DNA of 23,150 bases from Chara braunii (taxonomy: Eukaryota > Streptophyta > Charophyceae > Charales > Characeae): the NCBI GenBank assembly GCA_003427395.1, contig BFEA01000537.1, positions 389,456-412,605 on the forward strand, given 5' to 3'. The position numbers and the translations under genes were made by a program. How positions within the stretch are numbered: position 1 is the stretch's first letter; every line of letters begins with the position of its first letter. The notes beneath the pieces are model-generated. The model was not told where the DNA came from and did not search any database. It was given only the letters and a program-made list of their open reading frames with translations. Below are positions 9,721 to 20,425 of this stretch, piece by piece.

Positions 9721-9758
9721 CTGTCTCTTATACACATCTAGATGTGTATAAGAGACAG
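9711..9758. other. Nextera mate-pair junction adapter (laboratory sequence) preceded by a G run
   Basis: Bases 9721-9739 are the 19-bp Tn5 mosaic end CTGTCTCTTATACACATCT, and 9740-9758 are its exact reverse complement. The 38-bp palindrome is the circularisation junction adapter of Nextera mate-pair libraries. Ten Gs (9711-9720) precede it. A natural Tn5 end would appear once beside IS50 sequence, not as two perfect mosaic ends abutting. The contig was therefore built through an untrimmed read here. Confidence 0.96.
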
Positions 9759-10212
9759 AAAATAGGGACGATAGAATGAGAGGGAGTTGAGAGGGGGGAG
9801 GAAAAAGTTCCCAACAGGAACTATAAGTTGAAATTTAATGATTGGACCCAGATGGATCCGTCACGCCCTGCCCATGTTTTCCCATGTCTCTTCCCCTTAC
9901 CGCAGAACACCCTGGTTCCAATGTCCTGGTATGGGAGCAATTCACATGAATGATGTCCCAAAAATCCCCGTGCCTGGTCCTATTACCTCAGATGTTCTGA
10001 TCCAAAGTTTCACTTGAATGTCGTCCCCTTACCTAATTCTGTTGTCCGGAATTACTGTTGAATAGGCTAGATAAGAAAGATATAATCTGGCGCCCCCTCT
10101 CGGGTGACCTGTACTATAGCAGGTAGGGAGCTCTCACGATACTCCTTCAAGGAGGCGGTATTACTTAGCACAGTCATTGAAAATTGTCTGATGATGTCTT
10201 CAAAAATTGTGA
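9759..10212. other. Unassigned sequence right of the adapter
   Basis: No gene or known element recognised. A short motif repeats loosely (ttcaca/cttgaatg, then tgtccc at about 9940-9956 and tcgtcccc at about 10009-10026). Its position relative to the LINE is uncertain because of the adapter. Confidence 0.4.
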
Positions 10213-10352
10213 GGGACGCTGGACCCGTTTTCCAGCAGGTGCTGCTCCCCACAAATAGATGGAGCCCCCCAGAGTATGCTAGGGTAGTCTGCTCTTATCA
10301 GCTACCCGGAGCATCTACTCAGGGCGTTTAAAAAAAAAAAAAAAAAAAAAAA
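10213..10352 (+). repeat. Tail module (copy 2) and 23-nt poly(A)
   Basis: gggacgctggacccgttttc followed by cagcaggtgctgctcccc and acaaatagatggagc (10213-10265) matches copy 1 with few changes. It is followed by 64 bp of unique sequence and 23 As (10330-10352). The poly(A) again places the module near the 3' end of a plus-strand retroposed RNA. The 5' end of this unit is not defined. Confidence 0.7.
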
Positions 10353-11570
10353 GTGGCAACAACGGGACCATTGAGACCAAGGGTCCCGAGACGGGAGTTA
10401 GGACCAGCGGGACACAGAAATAAGCAAGGACGACAGTAGAAAGGTGTGCTATGGTGCAAAGACTTGAACTACACCAAGGAAGAGGCCAGTAACAGAATGA
10501 GGAAAAGTTTACGAAGATTCCGTGAGAAGGACCATTTTTCCCATAATTACAAGAAATAAGGAAAAAATGGGCAAGTGTGAGCGTACCGACTCTGTTCCAA
10601 GGCAAGAACGTCCGGAATATCAACATCCATGACATATTAAAAATGTGGGAGTCACGACGATCAATTGCCAAGGAAATTATTTTTTTGAAGCAAGCGGACG
10701 CCACCAAGAAGGCAAGGACAAATATGAGTAACTTGAGAGGACCACGTCACAAGAATTTTGTATGAGGGTTGTCGTTGCAGCGCCGAGCGAAGCCAATAAT
10801 GAGGAGAGGAGGCCAACTACTGCAAGAATCGAACGGGCAAGAGAAGAAAAAAATAATAAGACTGTCTCCCCTCTTGAGAAGGGGGGGCCACGAGTTAAAG
10901 ACGACAAAAAAAATATTGTGCTACAAGAAATGGGGCCGACGACACAAAAAAAAATGGTGTCGTTGTGCCATCCAAAGGGGCCCCTAGCTCATGGTTTTGC
11001 GGCCATCGAAAAGCAGCATGGGGAAAGCCTAGGCGCAGTAGGACTAGAGAAATGAGGAATGGATGGCTTGAAGGGTGCAACGGATTACAGGGCACTAGCC
11101 ATGCTAGTGGCCGGACACAGTAAACCAGAAAAATGGTAGCCCCTTGTCGTCCGAAATGAAACAGGCTACAATAGAGGTAAAATAGAGTCAATTTCAAGGC
11201 CTGTAAACCTTCAAAATTGAGAAAGGACCTAAGAAGGATGCAACAAACCATATGGGATTCTGTTTGGAAAGGCCCAGACGTAGTAAACCTGAAAGTGTGG
11301 TCCTTGTGTGGTCCCAGTTAAAACAGCCAGCAAAGCTAGACAGAAAACGATCTAGAAAAAAAATGGGAGAGGTAGGAGAGTGTGGGAGTAAAAAAGGACA
11401 GACCACCACATAATGGTCAAACTTGTCCCTTCTCAAAAGAGGTCTAGGTGCATAATACATATCAGCATGAAGTCTAGATGCAGTTGAAATTGAAACGGTA
11501 AAAAAGTGACACACCAGGGGGGAAAAACCAGATGTTTTAGATACATTTTGTGAACGGATCCATCATAGGA
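10353..11570. other. Purine-rich unassigned region
   Basis: The plus strand is purine-rich, which leaves long pyrimidine-strand frames (Phe/Leu/Ser-rich on the minus strand) that look like composition artefacts. Loose repeats with a core of c(a/g)tagtaaacc-type words occur near 11030, 11114 and 11276. No conserved protein motif was found in either strand. Confidence 0.4.
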
Positions 11571-12608
11571 TGTAACAGTTACAAAATATCTTGTTTTTTT
11601 TTATTAAAAAAAAAAAATCAAGATACTTTGTAGTCATGATGAAACGGATAACATGAAGTAAAGCAAATACATGTTTCACGTACATCCAAAGTCAATATTG
11701 ATTCCAAATGCGCCTGAAAATATGCCGCCCCATTTTGATTAAATTTGGTCTTAGTCACTCTCAAGGGTCCTTTGAAGAAATGTGAGGGGGTTGGGCTTAC
11801 GTCTCAGGAAATATAAAGTTGTCATACATGGTTTGCGAAGTGAGAGACAAGGTCAATTGTGTGGATTGATGGCTGACGTCGTCAGTGCATGGCATGTCAA
11901 ATGTCTTTGTATATTTTACGCATGTATGTTTTGTGCATGATTTTGGCTTGAACTGGGCTTGATATCATGAAGAGTCTCAGACGCACAACACTTGTGAAAA
12001 TGAAAAGGGTTATCGACGGTAATACCACTATACTCATTATTGTCTTGTGTAACTTCTATATTGTCTGATATTTAGTTAAGTCATAATATGTTAAGAAAGA
12101 TAGAATGTCCTTGGTAGTAAGAAGGTTTGATTGATACATAGTTCGTTTTTGTCAAGAGAAATAATACCTTTTAGACTCATAAGCGAAAATAGACAGCCTT
12201 CTAAAAGTTCGCCCTTAAAATCTAGAAGTTCGGGATAAGGAGATCACATCATGAACCTGACTTGACTAACAGGTCAATCTGAGGCGTCTTATTGCGCGTA
12301 CCTTATTTCTATGTTGCGACGATCGAGTAAACGCCCTCGGTTGACCTACCTAGACAAAGGCATGTAAAAATATTCGCATGTGGGTCGGTAACTCAACACG
12401 GATACGCCTACTTAAGGGTGGTGACAACCCCTTGGGTAGAGGTAAGTTGTACCTCACGGTACCTCGACCTGTCATGGGGTGTCTTGAGACGTATAGCCGG
12501 CGCGCACGATCAGAGTGGTGACCGGTTCTTTTCACTCTGGAAAATTTTGCATGACACGGCTGTGCGGTTTTGTGTTCCTAGTAGGATGCGGGACCGCCAC
12601 GCGCGACA
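11571..12608 (+). mobile_element. Candidate 5' LTR upstream of a primer binding site
   Basis: The 3' boundary is reasonably placed: the sequence ends in CA at 12607-12608, two bases before a primer binding site. The 5' boundary at TGTAACAG (11571) is only a guess based on TG...CA termini. No second LTR is seen in the window, so neither LTR length nor age can be measured. Confidence 0.35.
11581..11631. repeat. AT-rich hairpin
   Basis: Arm acaaaatatcttg plus a T run (11581-11602) pairs with an A run plus tcaagatactttgt (11606-11631). The stem is about 24 bp with one internal mismatch. Outer flanks pair only loosely. Confidence 0.65.
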
Positions 12609-12610
12609 GA

Positions 12611-12628
12611 TGGCGCCGTTGTCGGGAA
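12611..12628 (+). other. LTR-retrotransposon primer binding site (tRNA-Asp type)
   Basis: tggcgccgttgtcgggaa matches the complement of the 3' end of plant tRNA-Asp (TGGCGCCGTTGCCGGGGA, from memory) at 16 of 18 positions. This primer type is typical of plant Ty3/gypsy elements of the Athila/Tat kind. Confidence 0.7.
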
Positions 12629-12672
12629 CCTTCGGTTGCATGTCGGGAACCTTCGGTTGCATGTCGGGATCC
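12621..12672 (+). repeat. 21-bp tandem repeat starting inside the primer binding site
   Basis: Units 12621-12641 and 12642-12662 are identical (gtcgggaaccttcggttgca plus t), and a third begins gtcggga at 12663. The array copies the 3' part of the primer binding site into the leader. Confidence 0.85.
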
Positions 12673-13475
12673 TATGTGAACGAACCTGGGTCTGGTTAAT
12701 TGAAGCCCTAGCAAAACGACAACGAAAGATGGAGTACTATATAGTTTCCGCTAGTTTTTACGAAATTTACTAAGAGTATTAATCTCCCCTGTTGTTCTAT
12801 TGATACAAACTTTTGTCTATGAAAGTCTTTAAGGTAAGATGAGTATTTCTTCGAAGTTTAGTCTGCACTTCTATCACTTTCCTAAGGAGGTAGTTGCTCC
12901 CGAGTCTGTTTGTGAAAGCATACAAGTAGCGGCCAAGGATCAAAAAGTTTTCATGAGAGCAGGGTCGATAGGGATAATAGAAAAACCGATCGGAACAATA
13001 TGAATTGAAAAGTTTCGTCAAGTCTCCCAAAATGTTGCGACTACGATATTCCTTTCTGATTGTAACACATTCTATCCATACGATGTTTGCATCCTCCTAC
13101 TATTCTGACACCCTTATTAGAGACTCATCATGCAAACTAAATAACTACATAGTGTAAACTTCACTACTATTTTTTTTTTAAACCGATCGAGTTCATACGT
13201 GTTCCTAGTCATAGGCATTGTCTTGATCGCTAGGTAACTAGGCACTTACGACACTACTCTAGGTGTTGCATCCCTACGACCATGTCGCAAGGATCAGGGG
13301 TTGGAAGGGGGAGAGGTGGACAATAGGGAATGCTAGTACATAAAAACCTATTGATTTGACAAGGGAAATAGAAGAGTGAGAGGAAGAAGAGGAGAAGGGA
13401 GAGAGATAGGAAAGAGTACGATTACGACGACATTAGAAAGATCTGCGCGAGCGCACGCCGTCTCCTGGGAGGATG
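12673..13475. other. Leader-like spacer without recognised genes
   Basis: AT-rich sequence between the primer binding site and the first proline-rich frame. It would be the 5' untranslated leader if the LTR element is contiguous. No motif recognised. Confidence 0.35.
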
Positions 13476-14042
13476 ACTTATTATTTTTATAAATATGAGC
13501 AACATTATGGCGCTTCGCATCTTCGTTTCGAACCGACTCCTCATACTTATCCACTGGCATATTTTCCCCCCTCTTTTTCTATGACACGTCGACTTCAACA
13601 GTTGACTGTCCTTTCTCAACCACCTCGACCTGCTCTTCCGCCGTCACCGCCACCACATTTGTCTGACCCTCCCGTAGTATCTCAGACCGTGTCAACAAAT
13701 TATAGGTTATGTACCACCATGACACTATTCTTCCAATGTCAGATAAAATTGTGCGGGCTGATTTCATATCTATTGTACAAAGAGATTATCTAAGAACACT
13801 ATCACTTGTCCAGGTCGTTAGACAAAATCGCCCTCTAGGCGGAGTAGATCATGATGTTTTCGATACCTCTCCCCTTGTCAATAACGATATTCATAATGGA
13901 GAGGATATTTGTCTGGGAAGAGAAAGGGAAGGTGATGAAAGGTATTGGCATCTCCTTAGGGATAATCAGTCTAGAGAGGTGTGAGGTGATTCCTATAGGC
14001 TTACGTCCCGAGGAGACACACATTTTCTTCGTTCATAAGTAA
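13476..14042 (+). pseudogene. Possible gag N-terminal remnant
   Basis: Overlapping plus-strand frames encode a proline-rich stretch (PPRPALPPSPPPHLSDPP near 13620-13675), then, after a frame change, MSDKIVRADFISIVQRDYLR and an acidic segment. The position about 0.9 kb after the primer binding site fits gag, and proline-rich N-termini are common there. No diagnostic gag motif is visible, so this could be unrelated sequence. Confidence 0.25.
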
Positions 14043-16544
14043 AGTATCAATCAATCGGCTACAGTAAGAGAAGGGAAAAAAAATTTTGGTAACATGTTGG
14101 TGAGTCAAAAACATACTAGGGATAGAAGGAGGCCTGAACGTAAATAGTGTCAATAAGGACCGTCAATTGCTATGGGTTCTTAATAAAAGGCTATTTTTAG
14201 GAAAGAGTCAATGTGAGCTAAGTCCATCCTTGGGAAAATTTTAGAGGTTGATTTCTTCTGTAAGAGGTAACTAAAGGTTCTTGATCTTGAGTGCAGTCAA
14301 TAAGGTAATGAGAAGTTTGGTGTTAAATTATCTTGTTTATGTTTAACTTGGTGACAAGATTCAGGTATAAGGCTATCTTTTAGAACTCATCTAGTCCAAT
14401 ATCATCTACCGGAACATATCCAATTGAATCTAAATGCTTAATTTTCTTCGTTTTAAGACAATTCATTTGTTTTTTCCATGTAAATTTATCCATTCGTGCC
14501 AGTTTATTCAACTCAAACCTATTTAATACTATTTATATGAAACTATCTATCTGATGCATTTTTATTCATGATTACTCGCCTGAGTTACCCATCTAGTTTA
14601 TTTATTTAAGACTGTGCGCTTTGATCCATCTTTATGAGCTAATCAAATATGATTGTCCGTTTATGTCTATTTACTTGAACCTATATGGTTGGATTGCTCT
14701 CCTTATAAAGAGTAGAAGTGTTACGCAAAATCCACGTTTAACGCGAGATCGAAGGTGAATAGAGTAACTGACTTCTTGGGAGAAAAAATTCTCTGGAAAG
14801 ATGGTTAATGTGTAGAATCTACTCTTGGGGGAGTTGCAATCCTAAGTTATCCTTTCCTCGAAAGATGGCTTGAAGGAGCTATAAATTTGTCTTCTAAAGT
14901 AGTAGTGGGACCCGCGTTGGAACTATATTTTTGGTCCATAGTGGGGTGCTGTTACCTAACCCTTTGAAAATTTGTGACTGCATTAATTTACTATTGAGAA
15001 GGAGGAAAGTATTTGAGCCTTGTTAGACTATACTCTATCATGGAGACGACTATTATCCGCCGCAAAGAAGAAGGGAGTGATTTCTCAGCTATCTTTGTGT
15101 CAAGTGGGTTCATTTGCACAAGATAAGGATATGTCATCCTAGAACATGTATTGTGGGGATCTCTTCTAATTGATAAAGTGTCTTCAAGGAACGAATATTG
15201 GGATCGTTGGGTGAAGTAGTGAGGCTTGTTCCTTGAGCGAGGCTTGAGAGTCTAAGATGTTAACCCTTTTAAGGGATTACACTGCCCCTTAACACAATAT
15301 ACTTCTATCAAAGTCCGGGGAGTAGAATATAGTACTCTCATTATTTTTGTATCTAAAAACATTTATTGTTGAAAAAAATTATGGATCACAATATGATTGT
15401 TGTCTATCGTAACAATTACCATAAGTTTATCGTCATCACTATTCACATATATGTCAATTAAACTTGTTTCTTCGCTTACTAATATTATTTACTTACTCGA
15501 CTATTATAATTATTGATTATTGTTATCACTATGATAGTATATCCCTACTATAAGTAACAATCATTATGATAATTTATGACATTCAATATTCAAAAATTGC
15601 AAAAATATTGTTGTCGCAGTGTATTATCATATGTTTTTGGAATGGTCTTAGACGTTGGAAATGAGCGATGTCAGAGAGGTATGATTTGAAGATTTCCTTT
15701 AAGGAAGAATATTGTAGGAAGGAGAGGTTATGTACAGTGATAGGAGGTGTTTGTTGGACGTTTGTATGCGTAAGCAGGACCTAGCGATAGCTGAAGAAAG
15801 TCAGAATGACGTATGCTAGGGAAGTCTCCAATATAGCCTTTCTTATTGAAAAAGAGGACAGACTGGAGTTGTCCTTGCCAATACTAATTAGGGAGGATGA
15901 ATATATCAGTTTCTGGTGGGGTACATTTTTGAATGATGATATATTTATTTGGATTGAATCTGACTTCAACAATGATGGAGACAGTGTAATTGTAAAAATG
16001 ATTTTGTACACCTCGTCATCTTTTTTGATCATTTTTTATATCGAGTTGTCACCGGTACGTGAAAACATGCTCGTGAGGCCATTAAGGTTAGTTCAAGTGG
16101 CCAAAAAAAATATGTCAAAGAAGAGATGAGTTAGTGTCCATTGTTATAGAGGTCAGGGATGCTGATAAGTTTGTTCTCCCCTTTTTTTTGTTGCGAGTTG
16201 TTTTACCCAAGTTCCTTATGGAAAAGTATTTCAAGGGACGAGAGAAGATAAAGAGAACAGGGGAGGCCGCTTTGGCAGTACGCGGATGGGGACACAAGCG
16301 CTATACAAGCGAGGGAGTATACAGTCTGTACCAAGAAATCAAATTTGTGCTCCTCAACTGAGAGCTTCAAAGTACGACTCACATTGTTAGCACCTACACT
16401 AATTCTCACAACCCAGGCAAAATATTTGAATACTGTGATGAACTCCAAATGAAGGTAGGTGGACAATTAATCTTATTATTTTCATTGAATCATGCTAGCA
16501 ACTTATTGGTCTTAAGTTATGTGTTTTTACACATGTGCTTACAA
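14043..16544. other. AT-rich region without a recognisable gene
   Basis: Short frames are scattered through it. The longest is 15806-16129 on the plus strand, 107 codons (beginning MTYAREVSNIAFLI), matching no family I know. No RT, integrase or protease motifs were found, so if this is the interior of the LTR element it is badly decayed or replaced. Confidence 0.4.
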
Positions 16545-17473
16545 CACAGGATTCGTGAAAACCTAACAAAACAAATTATTAGGTTTGCACGAAATGTATT
16601 CAAGATTATGACAGTACGTTTTTCAGGCCTCCTCCAGGAACAAAATTCTACGTGAAGTAAAACAACCACAAAAAAAAAATAATAGAAATTACTTCTTGAG
16701 AATCACTTGAACTGGCGAGGAGAAAAACAAGTTTTTCCACATAAAATCACTACATGGTGCAGCAGCGTATGTTTAAGAACTTAAATATCTATTTTTTTGT
16801 TATCTCAAAAAAATCATGTTTATAGTCCAATAAGATGTATAGCACAATGAATGTATTCGGGGGGTTTTCGAACGCTCAAACCTGTTCTCAAACATATTCT
16901 CCCATACCTGAGCGAACATATTATTTTTTACGGTTTTTTTTTCTTCATTTTTTTAAATTTTAAACACATGTTTGACTAAGAATTTGAAGGTGTCTCCCTG
17001 ACAAAAGTTGTTTGTATTCTTATTTTAAATAACATATACTTTTTACTAAGGGTTTTATTATTAACGTCAAAATTGATTTATAGTCATATAAATTAGTTTT
17101 CACAGATCTTGGTTTTTACCTAATTGCTGAAAATAACTTATAATTCTATAAATGAGTATTCACAAAAATCTATTTTTTTTTACATCTTTCAAGTTTGCCT
17201 TATAGTCCCTATGAATTGTCCTATTTGAGTTTTGTTTTTTTGCAAATCTACTGAGAATGACTTATAGCCATATAAAATGATTTTGCAAGAAAGAGTTTTA
17301 TCGCACATTTTGAGGAAGAGTTGACTTTTCACCTCGTTTTTTGCCTCCTTCATCGAAAAACAGTTAAAAACGCTATCTTTTTGTGTAAAAAATAACAGTT
17401 TTACTTTTACTTTTTCATTCTGTAAAAAATGTGAGGTTTTATCGTTTTGTTAGGTTTTCACGAATCCAGTGTT
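16545..17473. mobile_element. 929-bp element with 28-bp terminal inverted repeats
   Basis: The left end 16545-16572 (cacaggattcgtgaaaacct then aacaaaac) is the reverse complement of 17446-17473 at 27 of 28 positions. The left end also folds on itself: attcgtgaaaacctaa (16551-16566) pairs with ttaggtttgcacgaaat (16579-16595), so the motif occurs three times. Flanking 8-mers gcttacaa and ttttacat agree at 5 of 8 positions, which hints at a decayed 8-bp duplication as made by hAT elements. The interior is AT-rich and non-coding. It is best read as a non-autonomous DNA transposon. Confidence 0.7.
17075..17300 (+). repeat. Degenerate tandem repeat of about 60 bp, four units
   Basis: The core (a/c)ttata(g/a)(t/c)c(a/c)(t/c)at recurs at about 17078, 17138, 17200 and 17252, each followed by a T-rich stretch and a ttcaca- or gcaa-like word. 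The array fills the right part of the 929-bp element. Confidence 0.6.
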
Positions 17474-17668
17474 TTACATGATTCGTGTATGTTTATGACG
17501 CATTTTAACTGCTCTGCTCGGTGACTGTTTAAAAGATTATGCGTTCATATATCGACGGTATTAGTTGCCTTCAGATTTGTGAAGATAGGAAATAAAATGC
17601 TTATTAAGAACTATCTTCGGTCTACAGCCTGACGCTTCGTCACTTGCTGTACTTGTACAGAGACCATG

Positions 17669-18792
17669 GCTAAATATGGTGGTTTGGCTAAGGTCCTGCT
17701 TTGGAGGAATTTGTCTCTCGCTAAAGCACTGACACGCGAGTCTGTAAACGAGTCTATGCCCCAAGACCTTAGAGCTCTGTTGTTTGAAGGGAAGACCTAC
17801 CTAACTTTTTGCGAGATTACGCTAACTTTAACCTTATGAAGGAGTGAGATGAAAGAGCGATGTTGACTATGATGCCTTCATTCGTGTGTGAGAAGTCGAG
17901 CAAGGAATTATACGATTTCATGCTGAGATCGCGAACTTTGAGTGAATTCGAGAGTTTGTTGAGCTTGAGGTTTCCTGAAAACGAAATCGACAGCCGTCAT
18001 TGTGAAGATCATGAGCGAGTAGTCGGTTGTACGTCAGCGCAAGGGGAACTAGGCAATATACAAAAACATATGAGGGAGTTTAAAGAGAGAATGATGGAGT
18101 CAGAGGAAAACAGGAAAGAGAAGCCAAAGGTCCCGGAGGGATTGTCAGACGAGTGAGCTGGTGGGAGTGGAGAGAAAACGAATGATGATAATCGAAGCTC
18201 TCTCTGATCTACAAAAACTGAGAAAAAGTGGGGTGGCAACCAAGAAAGGAAAGGAGGTAAGAGAGTGATTGATATAGAAGAAGGACCTATACCTCCTAAG
18301 TTGACCAAGGCCAAACGAAGGGCAAGAAACCAAACTTAAATGGTCATGGGTCGCGAACGAGGTCAAGATTGGGGAAGAGGTCGAAGAAACGATGATCGAG
18401 GAAATGGTGGTTGTGGTAATCGGGGTCATGGAAACAACGGTAGATGAGATGATAGCGAAAACAATAAGGGAGGTGACAATAAAAATTAAAACATGGTCGG
18501 AATCCAAAGTGATCAGGAAAGTGGTCAAGGATCTTGCAGAGGAAGAGTGAATTTGAGGAATCCTGTCTGCAGACATCGTACCCAAGAAAGGCATACAATA
18601 AGGTTTTGCCACGTAAGAAAGATTGATGAAGCAAATTACCTGATAAGTGCAAACATTGAAGAAAGTGTTTATGACAGAGTTAGAAACCTCATTGACCCAA
18701 ACATACCTGGAGGGACGAGACAGGAAGCCTTGCGCCGGGAGTGCGAATGGTGGACAAGGGCGGCGACCTATATCAAACCCAAGGAATTGTAA
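17669..18792 (+). pseudogene. Decayed gag-like reading frame
   Basis: Several plus-strand frames, joined across stops and shifts, read as one degraded protein. In order they encode MAKYGGLAKVLLWRN and LFEGKTYLTF (17669-17800), KSSKELYDFMLRSRTLSEF (from about 17890), a charged segment likely to form a coiled coil (18040-18140), an Arg/Gly-rich patch (GRERGQDWGRGRR near 18350), then FCHVRKIDEANYLISANIEE and LIDPNIPGGTRQEALRR (18600-18740). Coiled coil, then RGG-like basic region, then a short Cys/His patch is the order of retroelement gag, but no canonical CCHC knuckle is intact. A non-retroelement pseudogene cannot be excluded. Confidence 0.3.
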
Positions 18793-20367
18793 GGTCATTG
18801 GATGATAACATCGTCAAGAAGTCACGACTACCGAATATAGAAATATTTATCACTAAGAGGGGATAACTTCAAGATGACTATTGAATGACGGAATGAGGAA
18901 GGTATGTAGAAAGGTAAGCGAGGAGACCAAGGGAATTTTGTCCACAGAAGCATGATATATGACAAGTAGGGGAGACAGTGGAATAAGATGTAAAAGGAGA
19001 TTAAAGAATTTAAACCAGGGTTTCAGATTTCAGTAAAAGAAACGATGGAGTCCACCAAGATAATTGAATAGAAGGAGCAGCAGGGATTTGAAACTATGGG
19101 TATTGCTGAAACACTCCTGGCGTAAGGACAGGAGAAGAGTGAGAGTTCAAAAAGGGAAACATCAAAGGACGGTGGAAAGTTGGTAGGAATGAGTGAAAAG
19201 AGCATTGAGCCTATTACCACGAAGGGCCCCTGAAGCCATTGAGCCACTGACTTCAAAAGTGGTTGAACAAATTCTTCGAAGTTTACATGGATGATAAAAA
19301 AGTAGGAGGTCTTACTCATAGGCAACAACTCATTCCTTTGAAAAGAGCAAAGAATTTGACAGAGACATCTTCATATGACCAAGAGGACAAAGGAGGAAGG
19401 GAAAAGTTGTGTAGGCACTTGAGGGAGATACAATTGAGAGAAAATTGTCCTTGGTACAAAAAGGATGAGGTCAAGGGTTTAGCTAAGACGGATAGGGAGA
19501 AGAGGCCTATCGACATGAAGGGAAACATAGGTAAGTAGGCCAAAGAAAGGTTCAGACTCCAGTTATTTAAGTAGTTGGAGCTTAACATAGGGAATTAGGA
19601 AAGGATTGTGCCTAACTAGTGGATGAGCGACACTTATGATTTCTTTCTTTTGAGTTCTATAAATGAACTCCTTCCATTCTTCAGATGAGACATTGTACTT
19701 TAGTAGTCGAGCGTGAGGTAAGATATGGGACGTGTTTGTTATTTATTTTCCGTTAGATGCAATATTGTACTTCAGTAAATAGGATGTCTGAGGTGTCATA
19801 GAGTGTGTACTCCGCTATTCTTATTTATTACAATTAGGAGGTTTTGAGGGCCTGGGCCCTTTACAGTTGGGCACGGCCTGAGTCTCAGGACTTGGGCCGT
19901 TTGCCGCATTTGCACAGGACGAAGGGGTAGGTACGTTGACAGGACTGCTTTTGCACAGGCTGGTGGCCACTTCATGATGTATTGGTCCTACTTTGTGTGT
20001 ATGTGCCCAGGCGCAACTGCCAAGACCTGGACCAACTGTATGACGCAGCTTAGTGAGGCTCGCGCGTCCATTCAACCAACTGGCGGGCTGCAACAGCCTG
20101 AAGACCCATATATGAAAATGTCAAATTTTGTCCTCTGATGAATATTCAGGCCCGCCTGCACTTAGGGCGGGCACTCGCTTGCTGGGGGCCTCTGCCCAGA
20201 ACACATGTTTGCCCAATAAGGGCCCCTGTGAGGACTCGTTCCTCGCAAAAAGGAAATACGAAAAAAAAAGCCCCGCGGATACTTTTCTACCGAAATTGTC
20301 ATTCCTAAGTCGGCGTCTGTTTTCTTTGCCAGCACATGCCGCGGTTGTTTCTAGAATAATATAAAAA
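18793..20367. other. Unassigned region, GC-richer near 19850-20090
   Basis: No supported gene. The frame at 19263-19538 contains YMDD, but surrounding residues do not continue as a reverse transcriptase. The GC-rich stretch 19850-20090 has no recognised content. Confidence 0.35.
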
Positions 20368-20425
20368 GCTCCATTCTAATTGGCGGTGAGCTGTACCTCC
20401 TGGAAACCAGGTCCAGTGTTCCATA
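20368..20425 (-). repeat. Tail module (copy 4), minus strand
   Basis: On the minus strand the sequence reads cttatggaacactggacctg, then gtttccaggaggtacagctc, then accgccaattagaatggagc. This follows copy 1 with roughly one difference in five. Its 3' end runs into a TTTTT stretch, which would be a Pol III terminator on that strand. Confidence 0.65.

Noticed and set aside
9721-9758. Natural Tn5/IS50 end or a biological palindrome
   Set aside because: Two perfect mosaic ends joined head to head with no IS50 or Tn5 sequence are exactly the mate-pair adapter, and the context is a plant retroelement.
10092-10110. tggcgccccctctcggg as a second primer binding site
   Set aside because: Only the first seven bases fit tRNA-Asp and the rest do not match a tRNA end that I know.
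10315-11514. Four overlapping minus-strand frames of 76-130 codons
   Set aside because: Their products are rich in Phe, Leu and Ser because the opposite strand is purine-rich. They begin at a poly(A) tract and show no motif.
18145-18798. 217-codon minus-strand frame, the longest open frame in the window
   Set aside because: Its product is low-complexity Ser/Ile/Thr-rich, opposite a plus-strand Arg/Gly-rich gag-like segment, and matches no family. It is probably a shadow of that segment.
19263-19538. YMDD within FFEVYMDDKKVGGL, resembling motif C of a gypsy reverse transcriptase
   Set aside because: The residues after it do not follow the usual RT pattern and no other RT motif is found nearby in any frame. 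Four residues can arise by chance.
20349-20369. TTCTAGAA next to tataaaaag, resembling a heat-shock element with TATA box
   Set aside because: The stretch is the 3' flank of the minus-strand tail module copy, and no gene follows on the plus strand.
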